The notes under the pieces: generated by a model
What the model was told of the DNA's origin: nothing
Database searches by the model: none
Seen by the model: the letters and a program-made list of their open reading frames with translations, nothing else
Translations under genes and position numbers: made by a program
NCBI RefSeq assembly: GCF_000317635.1
Contig: NC_019779.1
Coordinates: 2,666,001-2,730,000, forward strand
Direction of reading: 5' to 3'
Length of the DNA: 64,000 nt
From: Halothece sp. PCC 7418
Lineage (GTDB): Bacteria; Cyanobacteriota; Cyanobacteriia; Cyanobacteriales; Rubidibacteraceae
Part shown: positions 51,601 through 60,884 of the stretch, one piece after another
Position numbering within the stretch: the first letter of the stretch is position 1
Layout of the letters: each line of letters opens with the position of its first letter

Positions 51601-51691
51601 CCTTAAATACCTCTTGATCCGCCCAAAACTGTTGCCATTTCGCTTCGGTCGTTGAAGGATCATATTGACTTGCCAGTGTCGTCTCAGTCAT
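48608..51691 (-). CDS. valS: Valyl-tRNA synthetase with CAAD membrane domain
   Basis: The 1027-residue class I enzyme has [20 protein letters not shown] (HIGH motif at about 54) and [14 protein letters not shown] (KMSKS near 537). An anticodon-binding domain and the C-terminal coiled-coil arm ([20 protein letters not shown]) follow. Between them, at about 755-855, is an insertion with two membrane helices ([20 protein letters not shown] and [20 protein letters not shown]). This is the CAAD domain, which anchors some cyanobacterial aminoacyl-tRNA synthetases to thylakoid membranes. It charges tRNA-Val. It converges on the DUF192 gene. Confidence 0.95.
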   Translation of the reverse strand: MTETTLASQYDPSTTEAKWQQFWADQEVFKADPKKGGKPFCIVIPPPNVTGSLHMGHAFNTALIDVLVRYHRMRGDNTLCLPGTDHASIAVQAIIDKQLQEEGLSRFDIGREKFLERAWQWREESGGSIVNQLERLGLSADWSRERFTMDDGLSAAVRTAFVKLYEEGLIYRGKYMVNWCPASRSAISDLEVENKEVNGNLWHFRYPLTDGTGAIEVATTRPETMLGDTAVAVNPNDERYQDMIGKTLTLPLMGREIPIIADEYVDSSFGTGCVKITPAHDPNDFAMGERHNLPFITVMNEDGTINDNGGEFVGQDRFEARKNVVKRLEEEGCLVKVEDYVSTLPYSDRGKVPIEPLISTQWFVKIDPLAKKALDCLDQENSPYFVPQRWKKVYRDWLVKLRDWCISRQLWWGHQIPAWYVISETNGQITDETPFIVAHSEEEAKDRAIAQYGNDIELQQDADALDTWFSSGLWPFSTLGWPEATDDFKTYFPNTTLVTGFDIIFFWVARMTMMSGHFTDQMPFRDVYIHGLVRDENGKKMSKSAGNGIDPLFLIRKYGADALRYTLIREVTGAGQDISLQYNRETDESSSVEASRNFANKLWNASRFVFMNLDGKTPQQLGTPDLEKLESSDRWMLSRFNQITKTTRQQIESYGLGEAAQGLYDFIWGDFCDWYIELVKSRLNDQNNPESRLVAQQTLGYVLEGILKLLHPFMPHVTEEIWHTLTELSEDTLALQAYPEVDELVGGRPELTAGESKNLWEDIQNQINTFPKQLNQRLLTRVGIGIFGVFIFTLVFAFILTLEQFPLIPSFLKLVGVGYSGWFIYRYLLTQQKREAFGKLVRETKEELLGETFGETSAISPHNTLINPQLEQEFALTFATIRTIRNLRAEAGIKPGLKVNVILQSESEKEREILSKAQKYIRDLAKVEELTVTSALTEDQQQVIAGVVGTIQVLIPLAGVVDVEVLRSKLEKNLSKVEGEVKSLQGRLNNEKFVSKAPAEVVQGAKDALAEAEKQQSILRERLARLL

Positions 51692-51753
51692 TCTCGTTAT
51701 CTCCTCTTTTATGATTACTGATTAAGTTTAGGAAGCCGTTCACTGGTAACTGA

Positions 51754-52677
51754 TCACGGTTTAACGATATCAGCCAACGCAGGTTTAACCCTCGGATATT
51801 GATAAGTAAAGCCTTGTTCTTGCGTGCGTTTTGGAAGTACCTTTTGCCCTTCGAGAACCGCTTGCGCTGCTTCCCCTAAAAGTAATTTCAACGCCAATTC
51901 AGGAACGGGTAACCAAGATGGACGTTTCATCACCTCTCCCAAATTTTCACATAATTCTGACATTCGTACAGGGTTCGGTGCAGTCGCATTATAAATCCCC
52001 TGATAGTCTGGAGAATTGATCGCAGTTTCAATCAAGTTTACTAAATCATCAATATGAATCCAAGAAAACCACTGTTGTCCTGTTCCCAAAGGCCCCCCAG
52101 CAAACAATCGAAATGGGGTTAACATTTTTCCTAATGCCCCCCCTTCTCCTAAAACAATACCGAACCTAAGAATAACTAACCGAGTATCTGTTGTCTCCAC
52201 TTCTTTTGCAGCAGCTTCCCACTTCTGACACACCGAAGCCAGAAAATCATCTCCAGAATTGCTACTTTCATCAAAGGTTGCGGTTTCACTCGTGCCATAA
52301 TACCCGACAGCAGACGCATTGACGAGAACTGTCGGTTTGGTTTCCGCCTTTGGCATCGCTTCCACAATATATTGAGTGGTTTTGATTCGAGAATCGAGAA
52401 TTTCCTGTTTCCGTTCTGGAGTCCACGGTTCATCCGCAATTCCCGCACCCGCTAAATTAACCACTGCTTCTGAGTCTGCAATTTTCTCTTGCCATGCTCC
52501 CCCTTGCATCGGATCATACTGAACAATTTCCACTTTGGGAAAGACCTTCTTGGGAAATATGCGTTCTCCTCGTTGTTGATTGCGTGTGAAAACCAAGAGA
52601 CTATGCCCAAGATTTGCTAATTTTTGCACCAGCCGTGTTCCGACAAAGCCAGTTCCACCTGTAATTGCAATTTTCAT
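51754..52677 (-). CDS. TIGR01777 family NAD(P)-dependent epimerase-like protein
   Basis: The 307-residue protein has the Rossmann start MKIAITGGTGFVGTRLVQKL, the block GGAWQEKIADSEAVVNLAGA, then AGIADEPWTPERKQEILDSR, the active-site-like SAVGYYG, and a C-terminal DUF1731-like segment. This fits the TIGR01777 (YfcH/SulA-like) group of short-chain dehydrogenase-like proteins. The plastid and cyanobacterial relatives have been linked to thylakoid division or biogenesis, but the substrate is unknown. It lies downstream of nothing obvious and upstream of valS on the same strand, about 60 bp apart. Confidence 0.88.
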   Translation of the reverse strand: MKIAITGGTGFVGTRLVQKLANLGHSLLVFTRNQQRGERIFPKKVFPKVEIVQYDPMQGGAWQEKIADSEAVVNLAGAGIADEPWTPERKQEILDSRIKTTQYIVEAMPKAETKPTVLVNASAVGYYGTSETATFDESSNSGDDFLASVCQKWEAAAKEVETTDTRLVILRFGIVLGEGGALGKMLTPFRLFAGGPLGTGQQWFSWIHIDDLVNLIETAINSPDYQGIYNATAPNPVRMSELCENLGEVMKRPSWLPVPELALKLLLGEAAQAVLEGQKVLPKRTQEQGFTYQYPRVKPALADIVKP

Positions 52678-52907
52678 AAAAGCTAGTTTAGATTGATATT
52701 TTTAATTTACTCAAACCCATCATTATAGCGCGTCAAGGAAAGAAACTGAATTGGGAGATAGCAATTCTCTCCACTGGCGAGGTGCATGAGGACAGTTAGA
52801 TTTTGAAAAGGAAATATTACGCTTGGTGCAGCAGCTAGATCACGCTGATTGATCCGAACCTAGAAGTCCCATCTCAGGAGAGGAAAGAGTTGAGGCAAGC
52901 GGGAAAC

Positions 52908-53048
52908 TTACTCTACCGCATAAGCCACTTGTAACGCCCAAACAATTAAAGCAGCGATCGCGCCTAGGACAACAACCGAGGAAATCGCCACAACCACAGG
53001 TTTATCCGCCCCACTAAATTTCATAATTCCGCGATCAAGATCAGACAT
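52908..53048 (-). CDS. Small single-helix membrane protein (46 residues)
   Basis: A short gene runs from an ATG at 53048 with GGAG 9 nt upstream to TAA at 52908. It encodes MSDLDRGIMKFSGADKPVVV followed by one hydrophobic helix (AISSVVVLGAIAALIVWALQ) and VAYAVE. The soluble N-terminus plus one helix resembles small photosynthetic-complex subunits of cyanobacteria, but I cannot name it. It has a HIP1 site inside the helix-coding part. Upstream and downstream spacers (52678-52907, 53049-53268) show no other gene. Confidence 0.7.
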   Translation of the reverse strand: MSDLDRGIMKFSGADKPVVVAISSVVVLGAIAALIVWALQVAYAVE

Positions 53049-53268
53049 TGCTTTTTACTCCTTACATTCCGAAATAACTTTTAACACTCTAATTTTATCA
53101 AACCTTTTCCCCTTCACCCGAAGTTATGCCTAAACTAACCGACGCTTCCCCACGAACAGCTAACGATTCCAGAACACAGACAAGCCGATCAAATGAGAGT
53201 TGAGTTTCCAAGCATTTCTAGCTATAGTAAGCAATTAAGAGTTAAGTTTTTTCCCTGAGAAGTGAGCA

Positions 53269-53856
53269 ATGGAACTGGTAGAATGTTATCGGTTATTAGA
53301 ATTAAGTCCCAATGCAGGGATCGAAGAGATCAAAGCCTCCTATCGCCGTTTAGCCAGACGCTATCATCCTGACGTTAATCCCCATAATCGCGAACAAGCC
53401 CACACCCAATTTATTCGCGTGACCGAAGCCTATAAATATCTTCTCGAACGAGTTTCTCAAGGCGGAAGCCCCACTGACTTTTCCCATCAAGATAGTGCTT
53501 CATCGGTAAAAACAGAAGTTAAACACCAGACAAAAGCGACTTCTAAGCCCCCCTCAGAACTTGATCAAAAAGTCAAGTGGGATGCTTATAAAAAATTACA
53601 AGAGTTACTGAAAACGCAAAAATTTGCTCGGGCAACGACATTAGTAGAAAGTCTATCAAAACGCTTTCCCAATGATTCAGAAGTGCGTCAATGGCAAGCC
53701 ATTACCTATCAACAACGGGGACGACAATTAGTGAATCAGGGACAGTTTGAACTGGCCCGAAAGTTCTTAAAAAAAGCACTCAGTACCGATCCCCATAATC
53801 GTTCCCTTTGGTACGAAGTTGATCGGGATTTTCAACGAATCGAGCCTTTATTATAG
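53269..53856 (+). CDS. DnaJ-domain protein with C-terminal TPR-like region
   Basis: The 195-residue protein opens with a J domain (CYRLLELSPNAGIEEIKASY, then RRLARRYHPDVNPHNREQAH) with the HPD motif near 33-35 needed to stimulate Hsp70. A polar linker (about 70-105) follows, then a helical TPR-like region (LQELLKTQKFARATTLVESL, LVNQGQFELARKFLKKALST). It is not full DnaJ, as it lacks the zinc and substrate-binding domains. It probably recruits DnaK to a specific partner. It is a single gene, and its end faces the MidA-like methyltransferase gene. Confidence 0.87.
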   Translation: MELVECYRLLELSPNAGIEEIKASYRRLARRYHPDVNPHNREQAHTQFIRVTEAYKYLLERVSQGGSPTDFSHQDSASSVKTEVKHQTKATSKPPSELDQKVKWDAYKKLQELLKTQKFARATTLVESLSKRFPNDSEVRQWQAITYQQRGRQLVNQGQFELARKFLKKALSTDPHNRSLWYEVDRDFQRIEPLL

Positions 53857-53916
53857 GAATTTTTGGACGGCTGAGAACAGTGACCAGTTACCAAAGAATA
53901 AAGAACAAATAATCAA

Positions 53917-55107
53917 TTATCTATTTTGTCGAAAACCTAACAAGGGAGTGTTTTTTTCTGCTTGACTCATTCCCTTTCCTTGTAACAAAACCCCAAAGCC
54001 TCCTAACCCCATCGGATCGATTAACTGATGCAGTGCATCCCGTCGCTGCAAAATTTCCATCAGGTTGAATCCGCCTTGAGAGAGTTCATTGAGGCGATCG
54101 CCGAGACCTGAAGCCATTAAAAATAAGGCTTGCTGGGTAAAGTGATAAAACTCTAAGTTATACTGTTTGCCATAAGTTTCAAGCGCAGTAAAATCAACAT
54201 GGCTGGTTAGGTCTTGTTGACCAATTAAATAATAAGGATCGTTATGGCGTTGATGTTGAACGTAGCATTGCAGCGTTCCTTCATATCGTTGAGGATCGTA
54301 ATATTTCTCTGCGGAATAGCCATAGTCAATGGTTAATAAATAGCCTTGTTTTAAACAACGAGAAACTGTGGCTAGCCATGATTGAACCGCCAAGTTAACT
54401 TCTGTTTGAAAACCATCTGGATATTCAGAAGAAGGAAGGTTAATACCAACTGTTTGGAAGTATTTTTTAAGTTGAGGTGTCGAGAGATGATCCGTTACTT
54501 CTGTCAAGGGAGAGGGCTCTTTTTCTTCAGCAAGGGTGACATAAATTTCTTTGAGTGTTCCTGCTTCTATTTGTACTCGGTGTACGGGAAACGCATCCAC
54601 TAATTCATTAGAAAAACAGCAACCCACTAAAGAGGAATCAGAAATATTATCCCAAGTTTCCCATCGCAACGTCACTTCATTTTCCCAAGTTTTGAGTTTG
54701 GCTTGTTGCTGTTCTCTCAAAGTAGGAGATTGTTCAATAATGTGATAGTGTAACGCCTGTAAGCATTGCGGATAATGTTGGGATAAATAACGGAGAATAT
54801 CATCCGCTAATTCCCCTTTTCCCGCGCCCATTTCTACTAAATCAAAGGGATTCGGTTTCTCTAATTTCTCCCAGATTTCGACAAAATTTTCTGCTAATAA
54901 TTCACCGAAATCACTTCCCAAAGAAGCAGCGGTAAAAAAGTCTCCTGCTTTACCGATATCCACCTGACCTGATGTATAGTATCCTTCTTGGGGATGGTAT
55001 AGAACTAAGTCCATATAATCAGCAAAGGTAATTTTTTGCTCAGGAGAATTGGCAATTTTATTCTCAATAATAGAGATGAGTTGGTGATTAGACTGGGGTT
55101 GATTCAT
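53917..55107 (-). CDS. MidA/NDUFAF7-like (DUF185) SAM-dependent methyltransferase
   Basis: The 396-residue protein matches the DUF185 family: ITFADYMDLVLYHPQEGYYT, DFFTAASLGSDFGELLAENF, DLVEMGAGKGELADDILRYL (SAM-binding glycine motif), FSNELVDAFPVHRV and LLTIDYGYSAEKYYDPQRYE. In mitochondria NDUFAF7 methylates an arginine of complex I subunit NDUFS2 and is needed for complex assembly. A similar role on the NDH-1 complex is possible in cyanobacteria but not shown. It stands alone between the J-protein and the ribbon-helix-helix-like gene. Confidence 0.87.
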   Translation of the reverse strand: MNQPQSNHQLISIIENKIANSPEQKITFADYMDLVLYHPQEGYYTSGQVDIGKAGDFFTAASLGSDFGELLAENFVEIWEKLEKPNPFDLVEMGAGKGELADDILRYLSQHYPQCLQALHYHIIEQSPTLREQQQAKLKTWENEVTLRWETWDNISDSSLVGCCFSNELVDAFPVHRVQIEAGTLKEIYVTLAEEKEPSPLTEVTDHLSTPQLKKYFQTVGINLPSSEYPDGFQTEVNLAVQSWLATVSRCLKQGYLLTIDYGYSAEKYYDPQRYEGTLQCYVQHQRHNDPYYLIGQQDLTSHVDFTALETYGKQYNLEFYHFTQQALFLMASGLGDRLNELSQGGFNLMEILQRRDALHQLIDPMGLGGFGVLLQGKGMSQAEKNTPLLGFRQNR

Positions 55108-55268
55108 AAAGCTGAAAAGAGAGAAGGTCGAGAGTCTTACGGGCGTTAACAGCGTTCTAGCCCACCCATGTTATCTGAAATGGATGAATTCATGCTACAC
55201 ATAGATGACGTTTCTCTGTTTCTCACCCCTCAGCTTGATCAAGTTGATAGGAATTGCCATGATTGTCA

Positions 55269-55772
55269 TTAAGCTGGGTTGGTATCGACTTGAGTTTTGA
55301 TGGTTTCCCAAATGGACAACACTCCTTCTAGCCAACCTTGGGCAAAAATAATCCGACTTTCGGGATCCACTTCTAATAAATGAGCAAAATCAGGGTCATG
55401 CAGTCGGGCTTGTTCTGGATATTCTTTGAGGTCGAGAAAACTCCATAAGTAGTCTAATACGTCTTCATCCAGAGACTCCGCTAAAGGGCTAACTCGTTCA
55501 AAGTGACGGTAATCTTTGTAAGATAGTTTAGAACTAGAGCGAATTCCCAACTCAAAGCCTTCTTGACGCACTGTATGGAGAAGGACATTTTTTTCAGCCT
55601 GTAAGCGTTCTACCAGATTATCTTGTTCTTGTGCTTGTTGTTTGAGTTCTTGATGAGTAATAGCCATTTCTAAAGCCTCCTGACAAATTGAAGAAATGTT
55701 GAAGTTGTGTTTGACAGCTTGCAACCGTTCAAATAGCGCATCCGGAACGGCGATGGTAACTCTGTGGCTCAC
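55269..55772 (-). CDS. Ribbon-helix-helix-like protein with C-terminal extension
   Basis: The frame opens at 55829, but the GTG at 55772 is preferred because GGAGG lies 5 nt before it. The 167-residue product starts (V)SHRVTIAVPDALFERLQAVK, a ribbon-helix-helix pattern, and continues through ICQEALEMAITHQELKQQAQ. A coiled coil (about 40-70) and an acidic C-terminal domain (EDVLDYLWSFLDLKEYPEQA) follow. I do not recognise the C-terminal part. No toxin gene is adjacent, so it may be an orphan regulator. Confidence 0.65.
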   Translation of the reverse strand: MSHRVTIAVPDALFERLQAVKHNFNISSICQEALEMAITHQELKQQAQEQDNLVERLQAEKNVLLHTVRQEGFELGIRSSSKLSYKDYRHFERVSPLAESLDEDVLDYLWSFLDLKEYPEQARLHDPDFAHLLEVDPESRIIFAQGWLEGVLSIWETIKTQVDTNPA

Positions 55773-55908
55773 AACTTCCTCCTTTTTTTTGTGTACTCTT
55801 ATACAATAACTCAGAAAATTGCATAACAACTGACAATTACATATTTTGTTACGTAATTTACAGAAATTAAAAATTGGTTATGTATCTCCATTGAAAATTC
55901 ACAAGCCA

Positions 55909-57066
55909 CTAGACTTTGGCTTTCTGTAAGGATTCAATGGTTGTTTTGGTATGCGCGATCGCGCTGTCTATCTCTTCTTCTGTGGTAAATCGTCCCATCC
56001 CAAACCGAATCGAAGCATTTGCCAGTGCTTTGCCTCTCCCTAAAGCGGTGATGACATGAGAGGGGGCTGTCGATTGTGAGGAACAAGCAGACCCTGAAGA
56101 AACTGCAATCACAGGTTGCAACCCTAAAATAAGCGCTGTCCCATCGACACCCGCCACACTGATGTTGAGGTTGCCTGGCAGCCGTTGCGTGGGATGACCG
56201 TTAAGATAAACCCCTTCCAGTTGCGATAATTCTTCCCAAGCGCGATCGCGCAGTTTAGATTGTCGTTCCCCTTCTGCATCCATTTCTGCAAGTCCTAATT
56301 CGACCGCTTTACCAAACCCCACAATTTGCGGGGGGTACAGCGTCCCTGAACGAAAATTCCGTTCTTGTCCACCGCCTTGGATTTGCGACGCGAGACGAAC
56401 TTTTGGTTGACGACGGCGGACATATAACGCCCCAATCCCTTTCGGACCATAGAGTTTATGGGCTGTCAGCGACATCAAATCAATCTTCATCCCTTCCACA
56501 TCCAGAGGAATTTTAGCCAGTGCTTGTGCTGCATCGGTATGAAATAAAACCCCTCTTTCCCGACAGATTTCACCAATGTCCGCGATCGGTTGTAAGACAC
56601 CAATTTCGTTATTCGCAGCCATCACCGAAACCAGAATGGTGTCCTCCCGAATCGTTTCCTTCAAGGTTTCTAAATCAATCAATCCATCCTCTCCCACAGG
56701 GAGATAGGTCACTTCAAAGCCTAAACTTTCTAAATACTGACAGGGATCAAGTACCGCCCGATGTTCGGTTGCGACAGTAATAATATGTTGTCCCTGACTG
56801 AAATACGCCTCCGCCACCCCTTTAATGGCTAAATTATTCGCTTCCGTTGCACCACTGGTAAAAATGATTTCTTCGGGTGAAGCATTAATAGCTTGGGCGA
56901 TCATCTCTCGGGCTTGTTTCACCCCTGCTTCAGCTTCCCAACCATAAGCATGAGAAACACTAGAGGGATTACCAAAATGTTCCGTGAAATAGGGCAACAT
57001 CGCCTCTAACACTTGCGGATCAACAGGCGTGGTCGCGTGACAGTCAAGATAAATCGGGCGTTGCAT
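55909..57066 (-). CDS. iscS: Cysteine desulfurase, IscS/NifS type
   Basis: The ATG at 57066 (MQRPIYLDCHATTPVDPQVL) is preferred over the further upstream start at 57084. The 385-residue class V aminotransferase-fold enzyme has IIFTSGATEANNLAIKG, VATEHRAVLDPC and SLTAHKLYGPKGIGALYVRR with the pyridoxal-phosphate Lys. The active-site loop is SSGSACSSQSTAPSHV with the catalytic Cys. It removes sulfur from cysteine for iron-sulfur clusters and thiolated tRNA. It belongs to group I (IscS/NifS), distinct from SufS. It is alone and no iscU/nifU is near, so the symbol marks the type rather than an operon. Confidence 0.9.
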   Translation of the reverse strand: MQRPIYLDCHATTPVDPQVLEAMLPYFTEHFGNPSSVSHAYGWEAEAGVKQAREMIAQAINASPEEIIFTSGATEANNLAIKGVAEAYFSQGQHIITVATEHRAVLDPCQYLESLGFEVTYLPVGEDGLIDLETLKETIREDTILVSVMAANNEIGVLQPIADIGEICRERGVLFHTDAAQALAKIPLDVEGMKIDLMSLTAHKLYGPKGIGALYVRRRQPKVRLASQIQGGGQERNFRSGTLYPPQIVGFGKAVELGLAEMDAEGERQSKLRDRAWEELSQLEGVYLNGHPTQRLPGNLNISVAGVDGTALILGLQPVIAVSSGSACSSQSTAPSHVITALGRGKALANASIRFGMGRFTTEEEIDSAIAHTKTTIESLQKAKV

Positions 57067-57324
57067 AATAAACGAAGAAATCAACTTTATTTTTCATTTT
57101 TGCTTAAGGGGAGAGGGGGAGACAAGGTGAAGACAGCAAGGACAGTTGGTAACTGGTCACTGTTTAAAACTTTCCTAAGGAAGATTAATGCAATGAAGAG
57201 TCCTCTATTTCAATCTTAATGGGAAGGAGAGCAGTTTATTGTAAACAGTTTGCCTTGAGAGGGGGGGATATACTGACTAAGCAAAATTGAGAAAAATTAC
57301 TCATGAGCCGGAGGACAAGATACC

Positions 57325-58317
57325 ATGACACGAGTTGCGATTAATGGGTTTGGCAGAATTGGACGGGCGTTTATGCGGATCGCCCATGATCACCCCAAAG
57401 TCGAGGTTGTAGCCATTAATGATATTGCAATTAAAACTGACCAAGCAGCGTATATGTTGCAGTATGATTCGGTTTATCGTCGCTATCCAGGTGAAGTTTG
57501 TTGTGATGAGAAAGGTTTAGTCATTGATGGCAAAAGCGTTCCCATCTTAGCTGAAAAAGACCCTTCCGCTTTACCATGGAAAGAAATGGAGATTGATGTC
57601 GTAATTGAATCCACTGGTGTATTTCGGACGGCAGAAAAAGCAGGGCTTCATGTGGATGCAGGGGCAAAACGGGTGATTATTAGCGCCCCCGCCAAAGGCG
57701 ATGTGCCCACGGTTGTCCATGGGGTGAATGATGATACCATTGATTCCGAGCGCGATCGCGTGATTTCTGCTGCTTCTTGCACGACTAACTGTCTCGCTCC
57801 CATTGCCTCCATTTTGGATAAGGAGTTTGGCATTGACAAAGGCTGGATGACAACAGTTCACGCTTACACTGCCGATCAGCGTCTGGTGGATATGGCGCAT
57901 GACAGTTGGACTCGCGGACGCACCGCAGGGCAAAACATTGTCCCCACCAGCACTGGGGCTGCGGTTGCTGTGGGTTTAGTCTTACCGCAACTGAAAGGGA
58001 AACTCGACGGGATTGCGTTGCGCGTTCCCACTCCCACCGGATCAGTGGTTGACTTAAACGCAGTGTTAGGCAAAGAAGCCTCTGTAGAAGCCATTAATTC
58101 TGCCTTCAATAAATACGCAGAAGGAGAAATGAAACACATCCTAAAAACGAGCGAATGGCCCCTTGTTTCCTCTGATTGTGTGCAAGACCCCCATTCTTCT
58201 GTTGTTGACCTCAGTTCAACGAAAGTGATGGATGGGAATTTTGCGAAAATCCTTGCTTATTATGACAATGAGTGGGGTTATAGCAATCGTTTAGTTGATT
58301 TAGCAGAAGCGATGTAA
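57325..58317 (+). CDS. gap: Glyceraldehyde-3-phosphate dehydrogenase
   Basis: The 330-residue enzyme has the NAD(P)-binding start MTRVAINGFGRIGRAFMRIA, the catalytic SAASCTTNCLAP (Cys152), the His in TVHAYTADQRLVD and the phosphate-binding PTSTGAAVAV. The cofactor-specificity strand reads VVAINDIAIKTDQAAY. Cyanobacteria have several Gap enzymes: Gap1 (NAD, glycolysis), Gap2 (NADP, Calvin cycle) and a third type. The short N-terminus and AFMRIAH resemble the third type more than Gap2, but this is tentative. GGAGGACAAG before the ATG is the ribosome-binding site. The spacer upstream has heptamer-like repeats. Confidence 0.9.
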   Translation: MTRVAINGFGRIGRAFMRIAHDHPKVEVVAINDIAIKTDQAAYMLQYDSVYRRYPGEVCCDEKGLVIDGKSVPILAEKDPSALPWKEMEIDVVIESTGVFRTAEKAGLHVDAGAKRVIISAPAKGDVPTVVHGVNDDTIDSERDRVISAASCTTNCLAPIASILDKEFGIDKGWMTTVHAYTADQRLVDMAHDSWTRGRTAGQNIVPTSTGAAVAVGLVLPQLKGKLDGIALRVPTPTGSVVDLNAVLGKEASVEAINSAFNKYAEGEMKHILKTSEWPLVSSDCVQDPHSSVVDLSSTKVMDGNFAKILAYYDNEWGYSNRLVDLAEAM

Positions 58318-58353
58318 GTCCCGTCCCTCGATATTTCATCTTTATAAAGCAAA

Positions 58354-58391
58354 AGCAGCAGGTTTTGACGATTCTAGAAATCCCTGCTGCT
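58354..58391. terminator. Shared terminator hairpin between gap and glnA
   Basis: AGCAGCAGG (58354-58362) pairs with CCTGCTGCT (58383-58391). On the minus strand it is followed by TTTTGCTTTAT, so it suits the end of glnA. It may also stop gap transcription from the other side. Confidence 0.7.
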
Positions 58392-58417
58392 CAGCCATTT
58401 AAACCAATGTTGTGCTC

Positions 58418-59842
58418 TTAAGCGTCGTAGTAGAGAGAGAACTCGTAAGGATGGGGGCGCAAACGGAGAGGGTTCACTTCATTATCTAATTTGTACTCAA
58501 TCCAGTTATAAACGAATTCTTCCGTGAAAACACCACCCTCAATTAAGAATTGATGGTCATTTTCTAGACATTCTAATGCAGCTTCTAAAGAACCAGGTGT
58601 GGAAGGAATTTTGCTTAATTCTTCAGGGCTGAGATCATAAATATCCACATCTAAGGGGTCACCCGGTTCAATTTGGTTTTTAATGCCATCAATTCCTGCA
58701 CAAAGCATCGCAGCAAAAGCAAGATAAGGGTTACAAGTCGCATCAGGACAACGGAACTCTAAACGTTTTGCTTTCGGATTGCTTCCCGTCAAAGGAATAC
58801 GCACGGACGCAGACCGGTTTCCTTGCGAGTAAACTAAGTTTACAGGCGCTTCAAAACCAGGGACTAAGCGTTTGTAAGAGTTGGTGGAAGGATTGGTAAA
58901 GGCAAGTAAGGCGGGAGCGTGTCGCAGAATACCACCGATATAATGACGGGCAGTTTCGCTTAAGTTAGCGTAACCACTCTCTCCCCAGAAGGTGGGTTGT
59001 CCATCTTTCCAAATGGATTGGTGAACGTGCATTCCCGACCCATTATCGTTAAAGATGGGTTTGGGCATAAAGGTAACACTGCGACCATATTTTCTGGCCA
59101 CATTTTTAATGACATATTTATAGGTCATTAAATGGTCAGCAGCTTGAACTAATGTTCCAAAGCGGAAACCTAACTCATTCTGTCCACCGCTAGCAACTTC
59201 GTGGTGATGTTTTTCAATGGGAACCCCACAGTCCGCCATAGTCAACAGCATTTCCGTCCGCATATCTTGTAACGTATCCGTGGGAGGAACGGGGAAATAT
59301 CCTTCTTTGTAGCGAGGTTTATAGCCTAAGTTACCACCAGCTTCTTCTCTTCCTGAGTTCCAACGTCCTTCAACACTGTCAACATGATAATAGGCTTCAT
59401 TGTAGGTTTGGTTGAAGCGAACATCATCAAAAACGAAAAATTCTGCTTCTGGTCCGAAAAAGGCGGTGTCACCAATACCAGTGGAAATTAGATAATCAAT
59501 GGCTTTTTGAGCAATAGTACGGGGGTCACGATCATAAAATTCTCCTGTCCGAGGTTCTTTAATTGAGCAGACGAGACTGAGAGTTTTTTCCTTCATGAAG
59601 GGATCGATCCATGCTGTTTTCGGATCAGGGACCATCATCATGTCAGACTCGTTAATGGACTTCCAACCGCGAATACTGGAACCATCGAAGGGAATCCCAT
59701 CCGTAAAAGAATCCTCATCAATTTCGCTGCGATAAATAGAAAGGTGTTGCCAAATTCCAGGCAGGTCAATAAATTTGAGGTCGATGATTTTAATATCTTC
59801 ATCCTGAATCATCCGCAGGACTTCAGCACCGGTTTCGGGCAT
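58418..59842 (-). CDS. glnA: Glutamine synthetase type I
   Basis: The 474-residue enzyme shows [33 protein letters not shown], the ATP/glutamate-binding [34 protein letters not shown] and the adenylylation-loop region ([20 protein letters not shown]). It makes glutamine from glutamate, ammonia and ATP and is the main entry of nitrogen. In cyanobacteria control is through NtcA transcription and small inactivating factors rather than adenylylation. An NtcA-type promoter (GTA-N8-TAC plus TAGGAT) lies upstream at 59887-59929. GGAGTAAGCC precedes the ATG. Confidence 0.96.
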   Translation of the reverse strand: MPETGAEVLRMIQDEDIKIIDLKFIDLPGIWQHLSIYRSEIDEDSFTDGIPFDGSSIRGWKSINESDMMMVPDPKTAWIDPFMKEKTLSLVCSIKEPRTGEFYDRDPRTIAQKAIDYLISTGIGDTAFFGPEAEFFVFDDVRFNQTYNEAYYHVDSVEGRWNSGREEAGGNLGYKPRYKEGYFPVPPTDTLQDMRTEMLLTMADCGVPIEKHHHEVASGGQNELGFRFGTLVQAADHLMTYKYVIKNVARKYGRSVTFMPKPIFNDNGSGMHVHQSIWKDGQPTFWGESGYANLSETARHYIGGILRHAPALLAFTNPSTNSYKRLVPGFEAPVNLVYSQGNRSASVRIPLTGSNPKAKRLEFRCPDATCNPYLAFAAMLCAGIDGIKNQIEPGDPLDVDIYDLSPEELSKIPSTPGSLEAALECLENDHQFLIEGGVFTEEFVYNWIEYKLDNEVNPLRLRPHPYEFSLYYDA

Positions 59843-59886
59843 GGCTTACTCCTTAAATTTGATTTTTAAGCATACGGTCTCGCCTC

Positions 59887-59929
59887 ATCCTAGAGACTGA
59901 CTTGGGCGGTTGTTTGTATTTAATGTTAC
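59887..59929 (-). promoter_or_regulatory. NtcA-activated glnA promoter
   Basis: On the minus strand GTAACATTAAATAC (59929-59916) is a perfect GTA-N8-TAC NtcA box. After 23 bp comes TAGGAT (59892-59887), a TAN3T -10 box. This is the standard class II NtcA promoter layout. The start of transcription would fall near 59880, giving a leader of about 40 nt. Confidence 0.85.
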
Positions 59930-59960
59930 AGAATCATCACATTTTCAAGGGAATTTAAAA

Positions 59961-60884
59961 TTAGTCTTCGGGCTTGTAGGCGATAACTGTGCGATGGCGG
60001 GGACTGTTAGGAATAATCTTCGGTGCTGCAAATCCAGCATCGGTCAGGGCTTGGTGCAGATCAAGGGTAAAATATTCGTCGAGGTAAGGTTCGGTACTTT
60101 TGAGGAGGGTGAACACATAGGGGGGCATTTTTTGATAAACGGGGGATTGGGGATTCATATCCATGAGACAGAAATAGCCACCCGGTTTGACTAAGCGTTT
60201 GGCTTCTTGGAAAATGGCTTTTGCTGGCTGTTGAGGCAGTTCATGGAACATTAAAAACGCAGAGACCAGATCATAGCTGTGACTGGGTAACTCGGTTGCT
60301 TCGGCTGCTGCGTGTTGCCATTGGATGTTAAATTCTTTTTGACGGGCTTGATATTGCGCCACAGAGAGGAAGTAAGGGGAGAGATCGACCCCTGTTATCT
60401 TTGCTTCGGGATAACGCTCTTGGAGGGCAAAACTGCTCATCCCAACACTACAGCCTAAATCAACAATGGTTTCTGGTGTTGTTGGCAGTTGCTCTTGTAG
60501 AACTTCATGATAACTATCCCGTAACCGTTGGTCACCATCAGCACCGCTATCGTCCCACAGTTTGGCATGAACTGCATAGGCAGCCACTTCTACTTCTAGC
60601 GCTGCCTCCCAACTAAGATTCCCTTTTTCGTAGGCATGGAAAGAACAGGTGTAATAATCGGGATAGTTCAGGTTAGGATTTTGAATGGTTGCAAGTTCAC
60701 TGTCCCAATCATGTTGTTTTAATTGTGCCACGCGATCGCGCCAAGGAACACCAATCTCCTCGGCTCGTTTAATCATCATATTTCGCGCCCGAGATTTCGC
60801 CATCTGATAAATCGGTTTAATCCCTAAAATGCCATTAACTAAACGCGATCTAAAGTCCGATTGAGTGACGGTGGTTGTTGTCAT
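59961..60884 (-). CDS. Class I SAM-dependent methyltransferase
   Basis: The 307-residue protein has the SAM motif ETIVDLGCSVGMSSFALQER, then AKITGVDLSPYFLSVAQYQA and LVKPGGYFCLMDMNPQSPVY. An N-terminal helical extension of about 130 residues (VNGILGIKPIYQMAKSRARN, HDWDSELATIQNPNLNYPDY) precedes the catalytic domain. The substrate cannot be told. Such cyanobacterial proteins with an SRARxMMIKRAE block are usually annotated just as methyltransferases. It is upstream of glnA on the same strand, but the NtcA promoter in between separates the two. Confidence 0.82.
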   Translation of the reverse strand: MTTTTVTQSDFRSRLVNGILGIKPIYQMAKSRARNMMIKRAEEIGVPWRDRVAQLKQHDWDSELATIQNPNLNYPDYYTCSFHAYEKGNLSWEAALEVEVAAYAVHAKLWDDSGADGDQRLRDSYHEVLQEQLPTTPETIVDLGCSVGMSSFALQERYPEAKITGVDLSPYFLSVAQYQARQKEFNIQWQHAAAEATELPSHSYDLVSAFLMFHELPQQPAKAIFQEAKRLVKPGGYFCLMDMNPQSPVYQKMPPYVFTLLKSTEPYLDEYFTLDLHQALTDAGFAAPKIIPNSPRHRTVIAYKPED

